NCBI RefSeq assembly: GCF_947172395.1
Contig: NC_069105.1
Coordinates: 992,001-1,056,000 of the forward strand
Reading direction: 5' to 3'
Length of the DNA: 64,000 nucleotides
From: Bicyclus anynana
Lineage: Eukaryota > Arthropoda > Insecta > Lepidoptera > Nymphalidae
The notes beneath the pieces are model-generated. The model was given only the letters and a program-made list of their open reading frames with translations, had not been told where the DNA came from and searched no databases. Positions 39,100-50,317 of this stretch are shown here, piece by piece. How positions within the stretch are numbered: position 1 is the stretch's first letter; every line of letters begins with the position of its first letter. A program made the position numbers and the translations under genes.

Positions 39100-39744
39100 C
39101 AGATAGCATGGGTACGGTGACAATTCGTTTCACCCTTGACAGCAGCGATTCAACGATAATAGTACATATTGTGAATGTCATAAGGCAACACTGTCAACGT
39201 ACCGTACCCATACATATATATTTATAGAGGGGACGTCTGACGAGGCCAGACGGGTGATCCTAATTAGGGACCATTCCACCCAATTCCCGTGGTAAAAGAC
39301 ACAGGTTCAGTGGTGTCTCGACAGTGTTCCCCCCTCAAATCTTCCTGTAGCCTTCGTGAACCTAACAATATCCCCTATACTGAGATCTGTTAGGTCTACT
39401 TCATTTAATGTATCCTTACCTAGTAACTCCCATCTTACCAGCGCGAACATGGGACACTCAGCTATAAAGTGATAGCTGGTCTCCTCACCACAACCTGGAC
39501 ATGATGAATCTTCTATGATTTTCATTATCTTCAAGTGTCTATTGAGCAGACAATGTCCAGTTGTCATGCCTGCTACCAGTGCTATGTTGGGTCTGCTTTG
39601 TAACAGTAGTTGTGTTGTTTTCTTCTTGTCGAATGACTTCAGGAACATTTTTGACTGTCTGCATTTTGTCGAGCTGTTCCATCGTGTATTCGATTCTCTT
39701 TCTATGATTCCTTCAATAACCCTGTACCATACCCATGCTATCTG
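39100..39744. mobile_element. TIR element carrying a LINE fragment
   Basis: The left end CAGATAGCATGGGTACGGTG matches the complement of the right end CAGATAGCATGGGTATGGTA. A second inverted match at 39196-39214 (GTACCGTACCCATAC) suggests a short MITE of about 115 bp whose right end was duplicated or split by the LINE fragment that follows. Confidence 0.5.
39238..39720 (-). mobile_element. Non-LTR retrotransposon C-terminal fragment
   Basis: On the minus strand the frame (ORF 39307-39648, continuing upstream to about 39720) reads NTRWNSSTKCRQSK, FLKSFDKKKTTQLLLQSRPN, TGHCLLNRHLKIMKI, CPGCGEETSYHFIAECP and ends at a stop. C-x2-C-x6-H-x4-C is the zinc-knuckle-like tail after the RNase H region in several LINE clades. 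The element is 5' truncated and short, but this stretch has no frameshift, so it is fairly recent. I cannot fix the clade. Confidence 0.7.
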
Positions 39745-41308
39745 AAATAGACCATAGTCTGTATTTTTACTACTACATTCAAAGATAAATATGACTTCCT
39801 AGAATAGATTTACTATAATTAGTAGAATATGAAATGGTCACATACTAGCGGTTTTCAAAACTCATGTCTTTTATAAAACAAATAAAGTAGGTTTTATAAT
39901 AAAGACTAAGTTACATTTAATACACACTGTTTCATACTCTGTTAAAACCTCATAAAAGTAAAACTTTGGAGCAAAAAACCCGTTACTAAATACATGAATA
40001 TTGTAAACAAAAAATCGCACGCAGGGTATCAAATATATTAGAAATTTTAAAAAAAAGATGATTATAGCACAATTTTACCAACAAATTAACTATTTTCTTA
40101 GCTATGTCTATTTTTTTTATAAATTTATTTTTGCTTCTATTTACGCAAATAAAAGTATACATTTTGTTAATATGTATAATGTTTGTAATAATGGTTCCGT
40201 TATAAACAAATCAGTTAAACAATATATGTAAATAAATATACAGTAAAATAAACAATAAATTAATAGTCATTAGGTATGTGAAGGTAATAACCATATTTTG
40301 CAAGTAAACTTTTTTAAATCATCAAACACATTTTGCTGAACTAGGGCGGAAAATAAATTTTTGAATCACTATCAACTTTATACTCATCCTCAACAAATCT
40401 ATGATAAAAATAAAATTCTAAAAATAATAAATATATTATTTTCTGCAAAATAAGCAATAAGAAAGTTTATAAACATTTAGCGCGCTTTGCGTGGACTATG
40501 ACGTCACAAATTTCTAAAGCTACTTTTCTTTGGGTTCCCTGATTTTGTACATAACGTGGAAAATTGCGTCACTTTTCGAATGGACCAATAGCGAACGTTT
40601 CACTATTATTAAATATCCCGGGAATTTTACATTTTCATAACTAATGAATAATTTTTAATTTTTAATAATTTATAAAATTGACAATCTAAACTGAGTAAAT
40701 TAATAAAATATTGTTGTGAGTATGAAAAATATACCAATAAGGAATACAAAGAAAAATATCTGGTAGCTATGGTATTTAATGATTCAAAAATTTAGTTTCG
40801 CCTTAGTAGTAGCCTGGTCTTTTTTGGTATTGCATATTTTTATAATCAAAAATATCACTTACTGATATAGTATTAAGTAAAAAAATTCATTAATTTTATT
40901 TGTAAGCTATAATTATACCTAAGTAGCGGAAATTTGTCTAAAAAACAACAAGGTGACAGAAAGAAGTTTTTTGAGTTTTCCTCGTCTTCTACTTCTACAT
41001 TCAATTTTTTTTTATTAATTTTAAGTTTATCATGTATATTTTGTTTGAACATAGTTCTGAATATTTTTTTGTGTTTTTTTTACACATTCGTATAGTAGTA
41101 TGGCACAAAGTGTTTAAAGGAATAAAAATATTTCTACAATTTCTAAAATAGAGTGTTTGACAATTTTTTTAAAAGTTTAATGAAATTTTAATATTTTTTT
41201 GGTACATACATAGTGATTTTCAAGATAAAACGTGATGCTATTATTTTTTACATGTATTTTTCCAAGTAAAAGTTATAATTAATATCAAAACTGCATACAA
41301 TCCATTCC
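39745..41308. other. AT-rich sequence without recognised features
   Basis: Very AT-rich with many AATAAA motifs, any of which could end the claudin-like transcript. GCGCGCTTTGCGTGGACTATGACGTC is the only GC-rich spot (40478-40504). I see no gene. Confidence 0.4.
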
Positions 41309-41748
41309 GGGAAGTCAGTTCTGCTTTAGAAGATGACTGACTAAGCCCATTAACCATTTAAACTGTGTTTAAACTAAATGAGCATTATCAGGAAACTTCA
41401 CAGTAGTTTCATTCGTCTTAAACCGAAATCCCACCAAATGTATATTATCCATTTCTTAGTGCTATTATAAACCTAGCCTAAACTAGGTCTAAGGTCAATG
41501 ACTTCATACTTACGAAACAGGATGTTTGATTTTTTTTTGCTAGCGTGTGAATTGGCTTGAGGCCATTTTTAATATTGTTAAGGGCTTTCTTGTATTGGAC
41601 TAATAAACGTTGGGGCGGCTTACAGACGGTGAAACTAGCTCAGTGTATATTCTGATTAAATTTTTGAATAAGTTAAAACCATTAATATAATAGGTTTAAC
41701 TTATTTAGAAACCTTACTATAAGCATCCAATGCTAAACTGACTTCCCT
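41309..41748. mobile_element. Possible TIR element (GGGAAGTCAGTT ends)
   Basis: GGGAAGTCAGTTCTGC at the left and GCTAAACTGACTTCCCT at the right are inverted. About 440 bp lie between, without coding. Confidence 0.4.
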
Positions 41749-41886
41749 AAATATATTGACTATAACCGAGTCGTGATATTGAAAATGGATTAATGTAAAT
41801 AATGGTCAAACGCTCTATACTTTATGTAAATCATGCTATATAATCTCATCTACTTAATATGTTGCAATATAATAATTATGTGTTCA

Positions 41887-42149
41887 GTTTCAATCCAATT
41901 TATCATTACGAGTAATTGGCATGCTAACAAAATTGACCACAATTGATATAATCCTTGAAGAAAAGCTAGATAATGTTATGGATAATTCATAAATAATCTA
42001 ACTCATGACCGATTTCCATAATGCATGCGATCATAAGCATGAGATTTTCAAAAAATATCAGATTGTTTACTTAATTAATTTGACCAGAGATGAATATTCT
42101 CACAAAGAGACAATAGTGCCTCGCTTTTATAATGAATTGGATTGAAACT
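41887..42149. mobile_element. Possible MITE with about 23-bp TIRs
   Basis: AGTTTCAATCCAATTTATCA at the left and TAATGAATTGGATTGAAACT at the right. The interior is AT-rich with a second short inverted pair (ATGCATGCGATCATAAGCATGAG). Confidence 0.5.
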
Positions 42150-42494
42150 TATTTAGTTTAAGGCCGGATACATACTTGTAACACGGGACACATTTAACAG
42201 CCCTGTTATAAGTGTGCCAGGGGCATAATATAGAATTTATATTAGTAATTTGTATATACGCAATGATAATATAAGAAAGACCCCACCAGGCTCGTTACAC
42301 GACCCATCACATTAATTAAGTTTTATAATTATTGTGTTTATTATATCCAGGTTTCTGAAAATCTGATTTTAATGACGATCAAATTAACTAACGGTTAAAG
42401 TAACTGATCATTCAGTTATGTTTGAAATAGGTTAACTGTGATCATTAGATATTTTACTATACAGTTTTATTATAGTTGAATACTTGATTTTTGA

Positions 42495-42610
42495 GTTTCT
42501 TCTCAGCAGAACCTGCCTTCCGCACCAGTGGTAAAGTCTTTACAAATGGTCAAACTTGATATGTCAAAAGTGCTTGTAAACTATGCCTACTTAAAAAACG
42601 ATTATTATGA
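42495..42610 (+). mobile_element. LINE 3' end fragment
   Basis: GTTTCTTCTCAGCAGAACCT, GCCTTCCGCACCAGTGGTAA and AAAGTGCTTGTAAACTATGC: + strand counterpart of 25868-26060. Confidence 0.6.
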
Positions 42611-42635
42611 CTCGCGTTTGGCTACTCCTTCTTCA

Positions 42636-42965
42636 CTTAATTTAATTAAATCAAGTAATTAGTTATCAGTACATTTAATTAAATCAAGTAATTAGTTATC
42701 AGTTCATTTAATTAAATCAATTAATTATTTATCAGTTCATTGAATAAAATCAAGTAATTAGTTATCAGTTCACTTTTTTAAATCAATTAATTAGTTTTCA
42801 GTTCATTTAATTAAATCAAGTAATTAGTTATCTGTTCATTTAATTAAAACAAGTAATTAGTTATCAGTTCATTTAATTAAATCAATTAATTAGTTATCAG
42901 TTAATTAAATCAAGTAATTAATTATCTGTTTATTTAATTAAATCAAGTACATAATTAGTTATTAG
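42636..42965 (+). repeat. 33-bp AT-rich minisatellite, about 10 units
   Basis: The unit is CAAGTAATTAGTTATCAGTT plus CATTTAATTAAAT. Variants (CAATTAATTA, TATCTGTTCAT) are mixed along the array, and one unit is shortened to 28 bp. Confidence 0.9.
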
Positions 42966-43349
42966 TTATTGAACCGATATACAAATTTTGTCATGATTTC
43001 AGAAACCTGGTGTCAATGTATGTACCTATCTTTATTTTAAAATATAAATTATTGTATTAAAAATTGTGCCTTGGCCTTCCGAATGTGCCTTGTCCTTTGG
43101 CCTTCTCTTGTAAGTATATTAATTTGTTAAGAGTCCACTCCATGATTAACTTGCCACTTATATTATTGACTTTGATAATACTGATAATTTTCATAATCTT
43201 CAATTTATTTAACCTGAACTCAGATCTGTTGGTTCTACAGGAGGGTATAGAACTAAAATCCACTACAATGTTCCAACGTGATTTGGCGGGCATATATCAC
43301 TCACTTAAAAAAAGCAGGGTAATTTATTTCTATTTTTTTTATTTGAATA

Positions 43350-43571
43350 TAGCCTCCGTGGCGCAGTGGATTTACAAGACGCAGGTCCTGGATTCGATCT
43401 TCGGCTGGGCCGTTCGAGCTTCTCTTAATTGGTCTGGGTCTGGCTGGAGGCTTCGGCCGTGGCTAGTTACTGTCAAAGACTGATTTAGCGATCCCGCTTC
43501 CATCTTAGATTGCATCATCACTTACCATCAGGTGAGATTGCAGTCAAGGGTTAACTTGTAAAGAAAAAAAA
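43350..43571 (+). mobile_element. SINE-A copy with internal deletions
   Basis: GCCTCCGTGGCGCAGTGGAT, GGATTCGATCTTCGGCTGGG, GGAGGCTTCGGCCGTGGCTA, then a jump to CCCGCTTCCATCTTAGATTG and the tail GGGTTAACTTGTAAAGAAAA. About 14 bp of the head (GTATGCGCGG) and about 80 bp of the body are missing. Confidence 0.8.
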
Positions 43572-44227
43572 ATAGTGCTTAAACCCGCCAACCCACATTG
43601 AAGTAGGGTAGTGGCCTTTGTACCGACCTTTCTTACACCATCTTCAAGCTCAATAGCTCCTAGGCCGGACGGTATTCCGAATGGTCCAAGATTCGATCCC
43701 TGTTAAACTATTGAAATACCTGTATGTTACCTGCGCTAACTAAAAGGCTTTTTGTTCAGTAAAATGGGAATCGAAATGGTAATGTTTTTAAAATACAAGG
43801 TTAACAGTGTACATATTTTTCAAAAAAAACGTAATTTTGAAAAAAAAAATATAGGGAGTCAATGTAACATTCTGAGGTATAGTTTAATCATGGTGTTTAT
43901 TATATTTTAAGTTAATTATTATAGGTCCATCCGTCCAAAATCTGGTCCACATTTAATTTTGACCTTAAAATGTATTGTATATTTAGTTGTAGTCATAAGT
44001 TTGACATTTAAATCAGATTTTTATTATTGTTATGTTCTATAGTTGGTATTGATTGCTTGCGAAGCAATATGTTTTTGGATATACATATTTTTTTTTAAAA
44101 ACTAAATTCTTTGCCTATTTACGAAAAGTCCACGTGTGTGCGAGTTATTTTTATTTGACACCTCAATACATTTACAAAATGTGTTTTTAAAGCGGGTCAC
44201 ATGATAAAAAACTACATGTTATTTTTT
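43572..44227. other. Mostly unrecognised sequence
   Basis: A tRNA-like block CAATAGCTCCTAGGCCGGAC ... AAGATTCGATCCCTG at 43650-43708 is probably a SINE head. The rest has no signal. Confidence 0.4.
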
Positions 44228-44408
44228 AACCGACTTCAAACAAAAACGACTCGTATGTTTTTTCTTTTTGATGTTTGTTATCTCATAACTTCGTCATTTA
44301 TCACCAATTTTGAAAATTCTTTTTTGGTCCCATTTCATTTTCATGAAAATCGGTTTAGTAATTTTGTGTTAAAATTAAAGTAACTGAAATACGTCTTTGA
44401 AGTCGGTT
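44228..44408. mobile_element. TIR element of the AACCGACTTCAAA family, short copy
   Basis: AACCGACTTCAAACAAAAAC at the left and CGTCTTTGAAGTCGGTT at the right, with CATGAAAATCGGTTTAGTAA inside. Shorter relative of 12032-12419. Confidence 0.65.
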
Positions 44409-44882
44409 CCATTTTTATGTTAAAAAGATTAATTTAATAATATATTGAAATTAAAAAAAAACTTCATTGTCTATATGATTTTATAATACAGTATATTATA
44501 AAATCATAAACATATACAACCATATTTTTTGTCAGCACACTTCAATAGCCTTCTTCATATAGGTATTTGGAGCTGAAACCCAACACGCAGCTCAAATGTG
44601 GGTATGTGGGTGTCTTATGATATAATACAGAATACAAAAGCTGAATGTAATGAGTTGAGGTGCAAAGTAAGAATAATTCGTATATAAGACTTAAATCTGT
44701 GTTTACAACGTAGGATTATGTTGTACGTGTTAGATATATTATAATATTGTCATTATAAATGATAGAAACATTGCGGAGTTTTTACTATGAAGATCTAATT
44801 TTATTATCATATAAAGTCTCAGACCAATTACCTTCTATAGGACCTGCCTCGAGGTTACCCCTCTGTCAAACTATATGATTAC

Positions 44883-45260
44883 CAGCGGACTCAGTCAATA
44901 TTCGCTTTGACTCATTTCTACCCCTATCCTATTCTACGCCCACCCTACAACTACCCCACCCTAACCCTACTCCTACCCTACCCCTACACTAACGTCAATC
45001 AATTGTTTTGCCTTCCCAAAACACTTGAACTTTATGGTATGGTATTAAAGTTCAAATTGCCAAGTACTACAAATCGTTCGTATGGAAGTATAGAAAAATA
45101 TGTTAGAGTGGACAACTATTATTACTTAGAGGTTTGAAAAACAGATAGTAGCAAATTCTCAGACTTACTGAATATGCATAAAAATTTTATAAGAATCGGT
45201 GAAGCCGTTATGGAGGAGTATGGGACCGAACATTGTGACATGAGAATTTTATATATTAGA
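44883..45260 (-). mobile_element. Helitron-like element with (CCCTA)n
   Basis: On the minus strand it starts TCTAATATATAAAATTCTCA, continues CATACTCCTCCATAACGGC, holds a (TAGGG)-rich stretch (complement of 44920-44990) and ends near GTCCGCTGGT, a mutated CTAG terminus. It explains the G-rich repeats at 10389, 27985 and 29480 as part of one family. Confidence 0.55.
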
Positions 45261-45628
45261 TGATGTAACGGGCCTATAGAATCGATGTTTCATTGCGTTA
45301 AAATTACATATGTGTGTATTACGATTTAAAATTCATTGATGTGTGTAGTGTAATAACATAGGATATATTTATTGGTGTTAAATGTTTTTGATGTGTGAGT
45401 TTCCCTCGTCGCCCTCAAAAAATGGCGGATAATTTTGTTGGTAAATTTTAGTGCGATGCAAAGTCCAATAGAAGGTAATTGGTATGAGTTTATAGATTTA
45501 TGACCTATTCAGATATATTACTAAAGGCACACTATAACCTCTGGTGCAGTGCAAATATAATTTTCAACATATATCTTTGCAATTATAATTATTAAAAGGC
45601 TTATTCACTATCTTTGATGTATGCTAGT

Positions 45629-45829
45629 TGACATAATAAACGAAATTGAGATTCTATGTAACAAATGTCATCTGGTGCTTACTGGTGGATATAACACATT
45701 AAGTAAATGACATTTTGTCAATTGGTTTATTATCAATTGAGAAATGTCTACTTCCTACTTTATGATATCCACCAATAGACACCGGATGACATTTGTTTTA
45801 GAGCATCTCATTTTCGTGTATGTCAAGAA
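45629..45829. mobile_element. Foldback MITE flanked by GAAA repeat
   Basis: The left arm TTGACATAATAAACGAAATT, GTAACAAATGTCATCTGGTG is mirrored by CACCGGATGACATTTGTTTT, CTCATTTTCGTGTATGTCAA. (GAAA)n follows at 45829-45850. Confidence 0.7.
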
Positions 45830-45931
45830 AGAAAGAAAGAAAGAAAGAAAAAGCATTTATTTAAAAAATTGTGCCATACACCACAATGCCTAACTAAGCA
45901 CTATTGTTGTGTCTGATGCTTCAACCACCTG

Positions 45932-45951
45932 CAGGCTGATTATGTATCTCG
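45932..45951 (+). repeat. Outer Harbinger left TIR, preceded by CTG target duplication
   Basis: CAGGCTGATTATGTATCTCG, preceded by CTG (45929-45931). The partner is at 61915-61934. Confidence 0.78.
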
Positions 45952-46524
45952 ACGTATCACTTCTAACTGTGTAACGCAAAGCTAAATTGAACACTAGAGT
46001 GTTTTTGCAATTCCGATTATGTAAGACAAAAGACAGCCACAATGCCTAGTGATATCGTTCTAGGCGCAAAATTTTATCGACATTATGCGACTAAATAAAA
46101 TACACCCTTTCCCGGTACTACTTGCTACGGGTGCGGCATACTTTTGCACATATACGCATTATACTTGATTTTGCTGTTTGTCTGTGGTGAAGTGAAGTGC
46201 CATAGTTTCTTTGTTGGTAAACAAAACAAAGCCGTATTAAAATATTAATAAAAAAATTGGTTTCGTTGGATCAAAGTACTTGCTACTGCTAGTTTTTTGT
46301 TTTCAATAGAAGTAATTAATTAATCATTTTATCGTATACATTTTTATTAGTGTTAATAGTTAATTTATCAAAGTAAACGGCCACTTTTACATAAAACATT
46401 ATCTACACGAAAGTTCTTCAAAGTTTTATCGTCTGCCTATGATTAATTTAATGGTCGTTGTGATAATATGTAAAGTATATTGTATAGTGTTTTGTTTATT
46501 AAAGTTCATCGCTTGCAACTAAAG

Positions 46525-48282
46525 ATGTCCGGGAAACTCAATGATCGCCTTGGCTTGGATCAAACTTGGCGATGGGTTGTTTTGGAGGGCCTTTGGAAAG
46601 TCAGGCTACTAAATAAACCTTCCGTGTTCGCGTCTGCCAGTGGCGTTGTGTAAGTTATCACATATCTATATTCTATATTATTATTTTAAAGAGGATGAGA
46701 GGAAATTTTTGATATTGTAGGGGGTAATCTCTGGATCTACTAAACCGATTTCGAAAATTCTTTCACCAATAGAAACTCACATAACTTGCGAGTGTAATAG
46801 GCTATATTTTATCCCTGTAGTCCCAAGAGAGTGAGAACTATGCAGGTGGAACTGTCGAGCATCAGATAGTAATTATATTCAATTGAAATTCATGATTTTC
46901 TATTATAAGTTTAACATAATACTTGGTTTTGTGACTAGCATATTGCATTAACAAGCCTTTTTAAACCACAACTATACCTGCACCATGTAACCTTTAAGTT
47001 CTAAGCATTAAGTACAAGACAAATAATCAAAATCAAACTTTGTCTCATTATGCAGATGTATTAGAATTGTTTGTACTTGTAGGTGTTTGTTTTAGTTACA
47101 TTAAGGCTAAATATAAAATCCTACCTTGATTAGTAATTTTTTTATGATGATTGAGGCTAGCCACTTAAAATAATTAATTCAAATTTCAATTACAATATAT
47201 AGTTATAGTATATGTTAAGTTAAATCCTACAAGTATATGTATCTCCTACAAAACTGGATAAAATATAAGGCAAATCAAAAAACAAAAGAGCTCAGTTTAA
47301 TCCCATAAAAGCCCAGTTGCTGCAGAGTATAGACTAGAGGGTTTGCCAGGGATATAGGTCCATAAGCACAGCAATAGCCCAGTGGATGTAACCTCTGCCT
47401 CAGATTCCAGAGGGTGTGGGTTTGTATCCAGTCCGGGGCATGCAGCTCCAACTTTTCAGTTGTGTACATTTTAAGATATTAAATATCACATGTATCAAAT
47501 GGTGAAGGAAAACATCGTGAGGAAACCTGCATACCAGATAATTCTCTTAATTCTCTGCTTATGTGAAGTCTGCTAATCCGCTTTGGGTCAGAGTGGTGGA
47601 CTATTGGTCTAATCATGAATGAATGAATAGTATTACCTAATCCAGTGTATGTAATTCTTAATGATAATAATTGCTAATTCAAATAATAATTTGTACTTTA
47701 TATTTTCTTTTATTATGTACATGTTCAGCTTAATAAATATTGCACATTTTGATTTGTTAAATATCATCATTTTGATTTGTTAAATATCACATATAATGAA
47801 TATTGTTATCATTTACAATAATGTATTGTTTATGATAACAATATTCATTAACCTGAAACTAAAGGATCACAAACATTCTTCGTCTGAAAAGAAGCTCAAC
47901 ATAAATACAACAAAGTATTATTTTTGTTATCACCATCTCACAGAAATATATTGTAGAACCAAGTAATATACCTGAGGTATAAATATATCAATTAACCCCC
48001 CCCCTAGATTTGCCATTTATATAAACTCTTAATCAAGATATAATACATAGGCCATTTCTTATCTCAATATTCCCACAGGAATGAGATCTACTTAAAGAAA
48101 CCGGGGGCATATGTAGTTCATGTAATAAAAAAATATTTTCTACATTTCAGATCAACATGAAGATGTGGGCTCTAAACTTTGAGTGCCAGGGACTGACTAT
48201 GGAAGTCTCCATGTCGCTGGTCACCATTGAGGTGCAAAACACCTTGAAAAAATTGGTGATTCTGAATCCTTCATCTCTATGA
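46525..48282 (+). CDS. Predicted two-exon gene in outer Harbinger, unknown function
   Basis: Exon 1 (46525-46647) begins ATG-TCC-GGG and encodes MSGKLNDRLGLDQTWRWVVL and about 20 more residues, ending FASASGV. The donor would be GTT|gtgtaag. Exon 2 (48151-48282) follows the acceptor tctacatttcag and encodes INMKMWALNFECQGLTMEVS up to a TGA, 84 residues in all. A donor two bases later (GTTGT|gtaagt) fits the consensus better but would stop after three more codons. I do not recognise a domain. Autonomous Harbinger elements usually carry a second, Myb-like gene at this position, but no Myb motif is visible. The same structure is preserved in the inner copy (60639 to 58895, minus). Confidence 0.4.
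46730..46870 (+). mobile_element. Helitron-like fragment inside outer Harbinger
   Basis: GATCTACTAAACCGATTTCG, AATTCTTTCACCAATAGAAA, AGGCTATATTTTATCCCTGT. It is the second Helitron subfamily in diverged form. It lies in the predicted intron of the 46525 gene and is mirrored at about 60295-60440. Confidence 0.5.
47374..47620 (+). mobile_element. SINE-B copy inside outer Harbinger
   Basis: The head AATAGCCCAGTGGATGTAAC, GGTTTGTATCCAGTCCGGGG, CATCGTGAGGAAACCTGCAT, and the 3' end at GTGGTGGACTATTGGTC. It is shared by the inner copy (59552-59812), so it entered before the self-insertion. Confidence 0.8.
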
Positions 48283-48570
48283 ACGATTCATGAAGAAAGA
48301 ATTAAACAAACATTTAATGAACAGATTTTTTATAAGATTATTATCAATAATGACATTGCATATGAGAGAAAATTGTCAAATATAATTTCATTTTAATTTA
48401 ATATAGTTAATTATGACATCACTGTATATAAAGAATATGATTATTATCATTTGGTTAATTTCAGTATTACATAGTATTAGATAAAAATTTTATTGTAAAA
48501 TTGCACATCAAAATATGTTTTATTATCTATTATTAGGAGGAAATATTATTTAACTATTATTATTATCCCT

Positions 48571-49070
48571 AATAGCCCAGTGAATGTGACCTCTGCCTCC
48601 AATTCCGGAGGGTGTGAGGTTGAACCCGTTCCGGGGCACGCACCTCCAACTTTTCAGTTGTGTGCATTTTAAGAAACTAAATATCACGTGTCTCAAACAG
48701 TGAAGGAAAACATCGTGAGGAAACCTGCATACCAGAGAATTCTCTTAATTCTCTGCATATGTGATGTCTACCAATGTAATCCAAATATGCTGGCCCATAT
48801 TCGGCTCCTGTCAGAATGAGAGGGGTTAGGCATTGGCCTTCCCTTACCTTATCAGCCGATAGACGTCCACTCCTGTACATAGGCCTCTTACATAGACCTC
48901 CAAGCACAACGACCTTGAGCCGCGAACATCCAACCAACCGACCAACCACGCTTTCCAGTGCGGGGTCTCCCGAGTGCGGGTAGGCACTAACCCCTCTTAC
49001 TGGGGGAGACTCGAGCTCAGCAGTGAGCCGAATATGTGTTTATAATGATGATGATGATGATGATGATTAT
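48571..49070 (+). mobile_element. SINE-B copy split by an RTE 3' fragment, outer Harbinger
   Basis: The SINE-B head AATAGCCCAGTGAATGTGAC and body run to about 48850. A minus-strand RTE end (TATCAGCCGATAGACGTCCA ... CCAGTGCGGGGTC) fills about 48860-48975. The SINE end GACTCGAGCTCAGCAGTGAG with (ATG)n closes at 49070. Mirrored at 58104-58610. Confidence 0.75.
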
Positions 49071-49074
49071 TTAA

Positions 49075-49846
49075 CACTTTCATTACCGCTACGATTTTCA
49101 CGATGTTTTCTCGGGAGCCGCCTACATTTTACGTTGGACTCGCTAGGTGAGTCGCCGGCGCTGCGATACGAATCATTCGACTCGCCACGCGAGTTCAGTG
49201 GCATTGCGTTAGGGTAAAAACTATGTTCTGTTATTTTTGTGGCCGTGACAGTGTACGTTACGTGTTTAAAGCAATTAACTAGTATATGGTGTAATTTAAC
49301 AAAAAGAAAATGGCAAGAAACACTATAAATAAACGAAAAGGTAAGTTTGTTTCGTAATTTATGCAGTGGCTCTCAATCTTACAAATACTGATTATTGTTG
49401 ATATCTTATATTGTTTTTATAAACAGATTTTCTTATTATATGTATAGATGTTTTGAGTAAAGTTACATTTTAATTACTTTCGAAATTTATTAAATAGTGT
49501 CTGGTATATTTTTAGTGCTACATGTGCCAGAAACGGAGGCTTACGACGATGATTTTATATATTTCATTTATAAAAGTTTGAGAATCTATGTTAGTGAACT
49601 CGCCTAGCGAGTTCAAGGCATTGCAGAATAGTTTATTTTCTTTCGATTATAAACTGGGTCTGCACACCCGGCCCACCACGTTATTCATTAGATTAGTGTA
49701 TATTTAGTCTTCAGTATTATTTTAAGCAGAAAATACACATGCATTTTGAAAAAAAATTGCAAAAACATTGAACTCGCGAGGCGAGTCTACGGCGCTGGAA
49801 TAAAATTTACGTGGACTCTCCGGGCGAGTCGGTGGCACTGAACGTG
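49075..49846 (+). mobile_element. piggyBac-like non-autonomous element with TTAA duplication
   Basis: TTAA flanks both ends (49071-49074, 49847-49850). The left end CACTTTCATTACCGC resembles the complement of the right end CACGTTCAGTGCCACC. The inner Harbinger copy lacks this segment and has a single TTAA at 58103-58106, an exact empty site. Inside, 49310-49340 reads ATG-GCA-AGA-AAC-ACT..AAA-CGA-AAA-G|gtaagt, possibly the first exon of a lost transposase. The assignment to piggyBac rests on TTAA and the CAC..TTCA ends, since no DDD domain remains. Confidence 0.75.
49138..49838 (+). repeat. Five subterminal palindromic repeats in the piggyBac-like element
   Basis: ACTCGC-N3-GCGAGT-type palindromes lie at 49138-49154, 49179-49196, 49597-49614, 49770-49787 and 49814-49831. 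Each is followed two bases later by GGC(G/A)(C/T)TG. Two sit near the left end, one in the middle and two near the right end, as expected for transposase binding sites. Confidence 0.7.
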
Positions 49847-50317
49847 TTAAGTAATTGTAAAAGAAAAAATTGAATACTACATTAGTTGTTTATCTATACA
49901 ATTCAATAATTTTAAGAACAAAACATGTACCTACCACATTGTAGGAAATAAATAAATAATGATTTGATTAAAAACAATGTTGTTTAATGTTAATCAGTTA
50001 GGGCCAGGTAGTTCTATATTTGTGTAACATCTATTACTTAAAAATAAAAAATATATTTACTTGTGTTGGTATTTTTTATTCAGACTTGATATATTGTTGT
50101 TGACAAATTTTGTTATAATATATATCTTTCATTCTTTAGTTTAATTTAATCAAGAAACGACCCTACTTACACATATAGGTACCCCCTCTAACAAAAATAG
50201 ACTGAAGTATAGGTAAATATTTAACAAAAATGTAAATTAAAAATTAATTATAGATTAATTAAAAACATGACTACAATTTGAATTATCAACTTTAATAATT
50301 TGCTTCAAAATAAAAAC

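Noticed and set aside
48677..48949. 90-residue frame present in both Harbinger copies
   Set aside because: It lies across SINE-B and an RTE fragment on the antisense strand. It is repeated only because the whole segment is.
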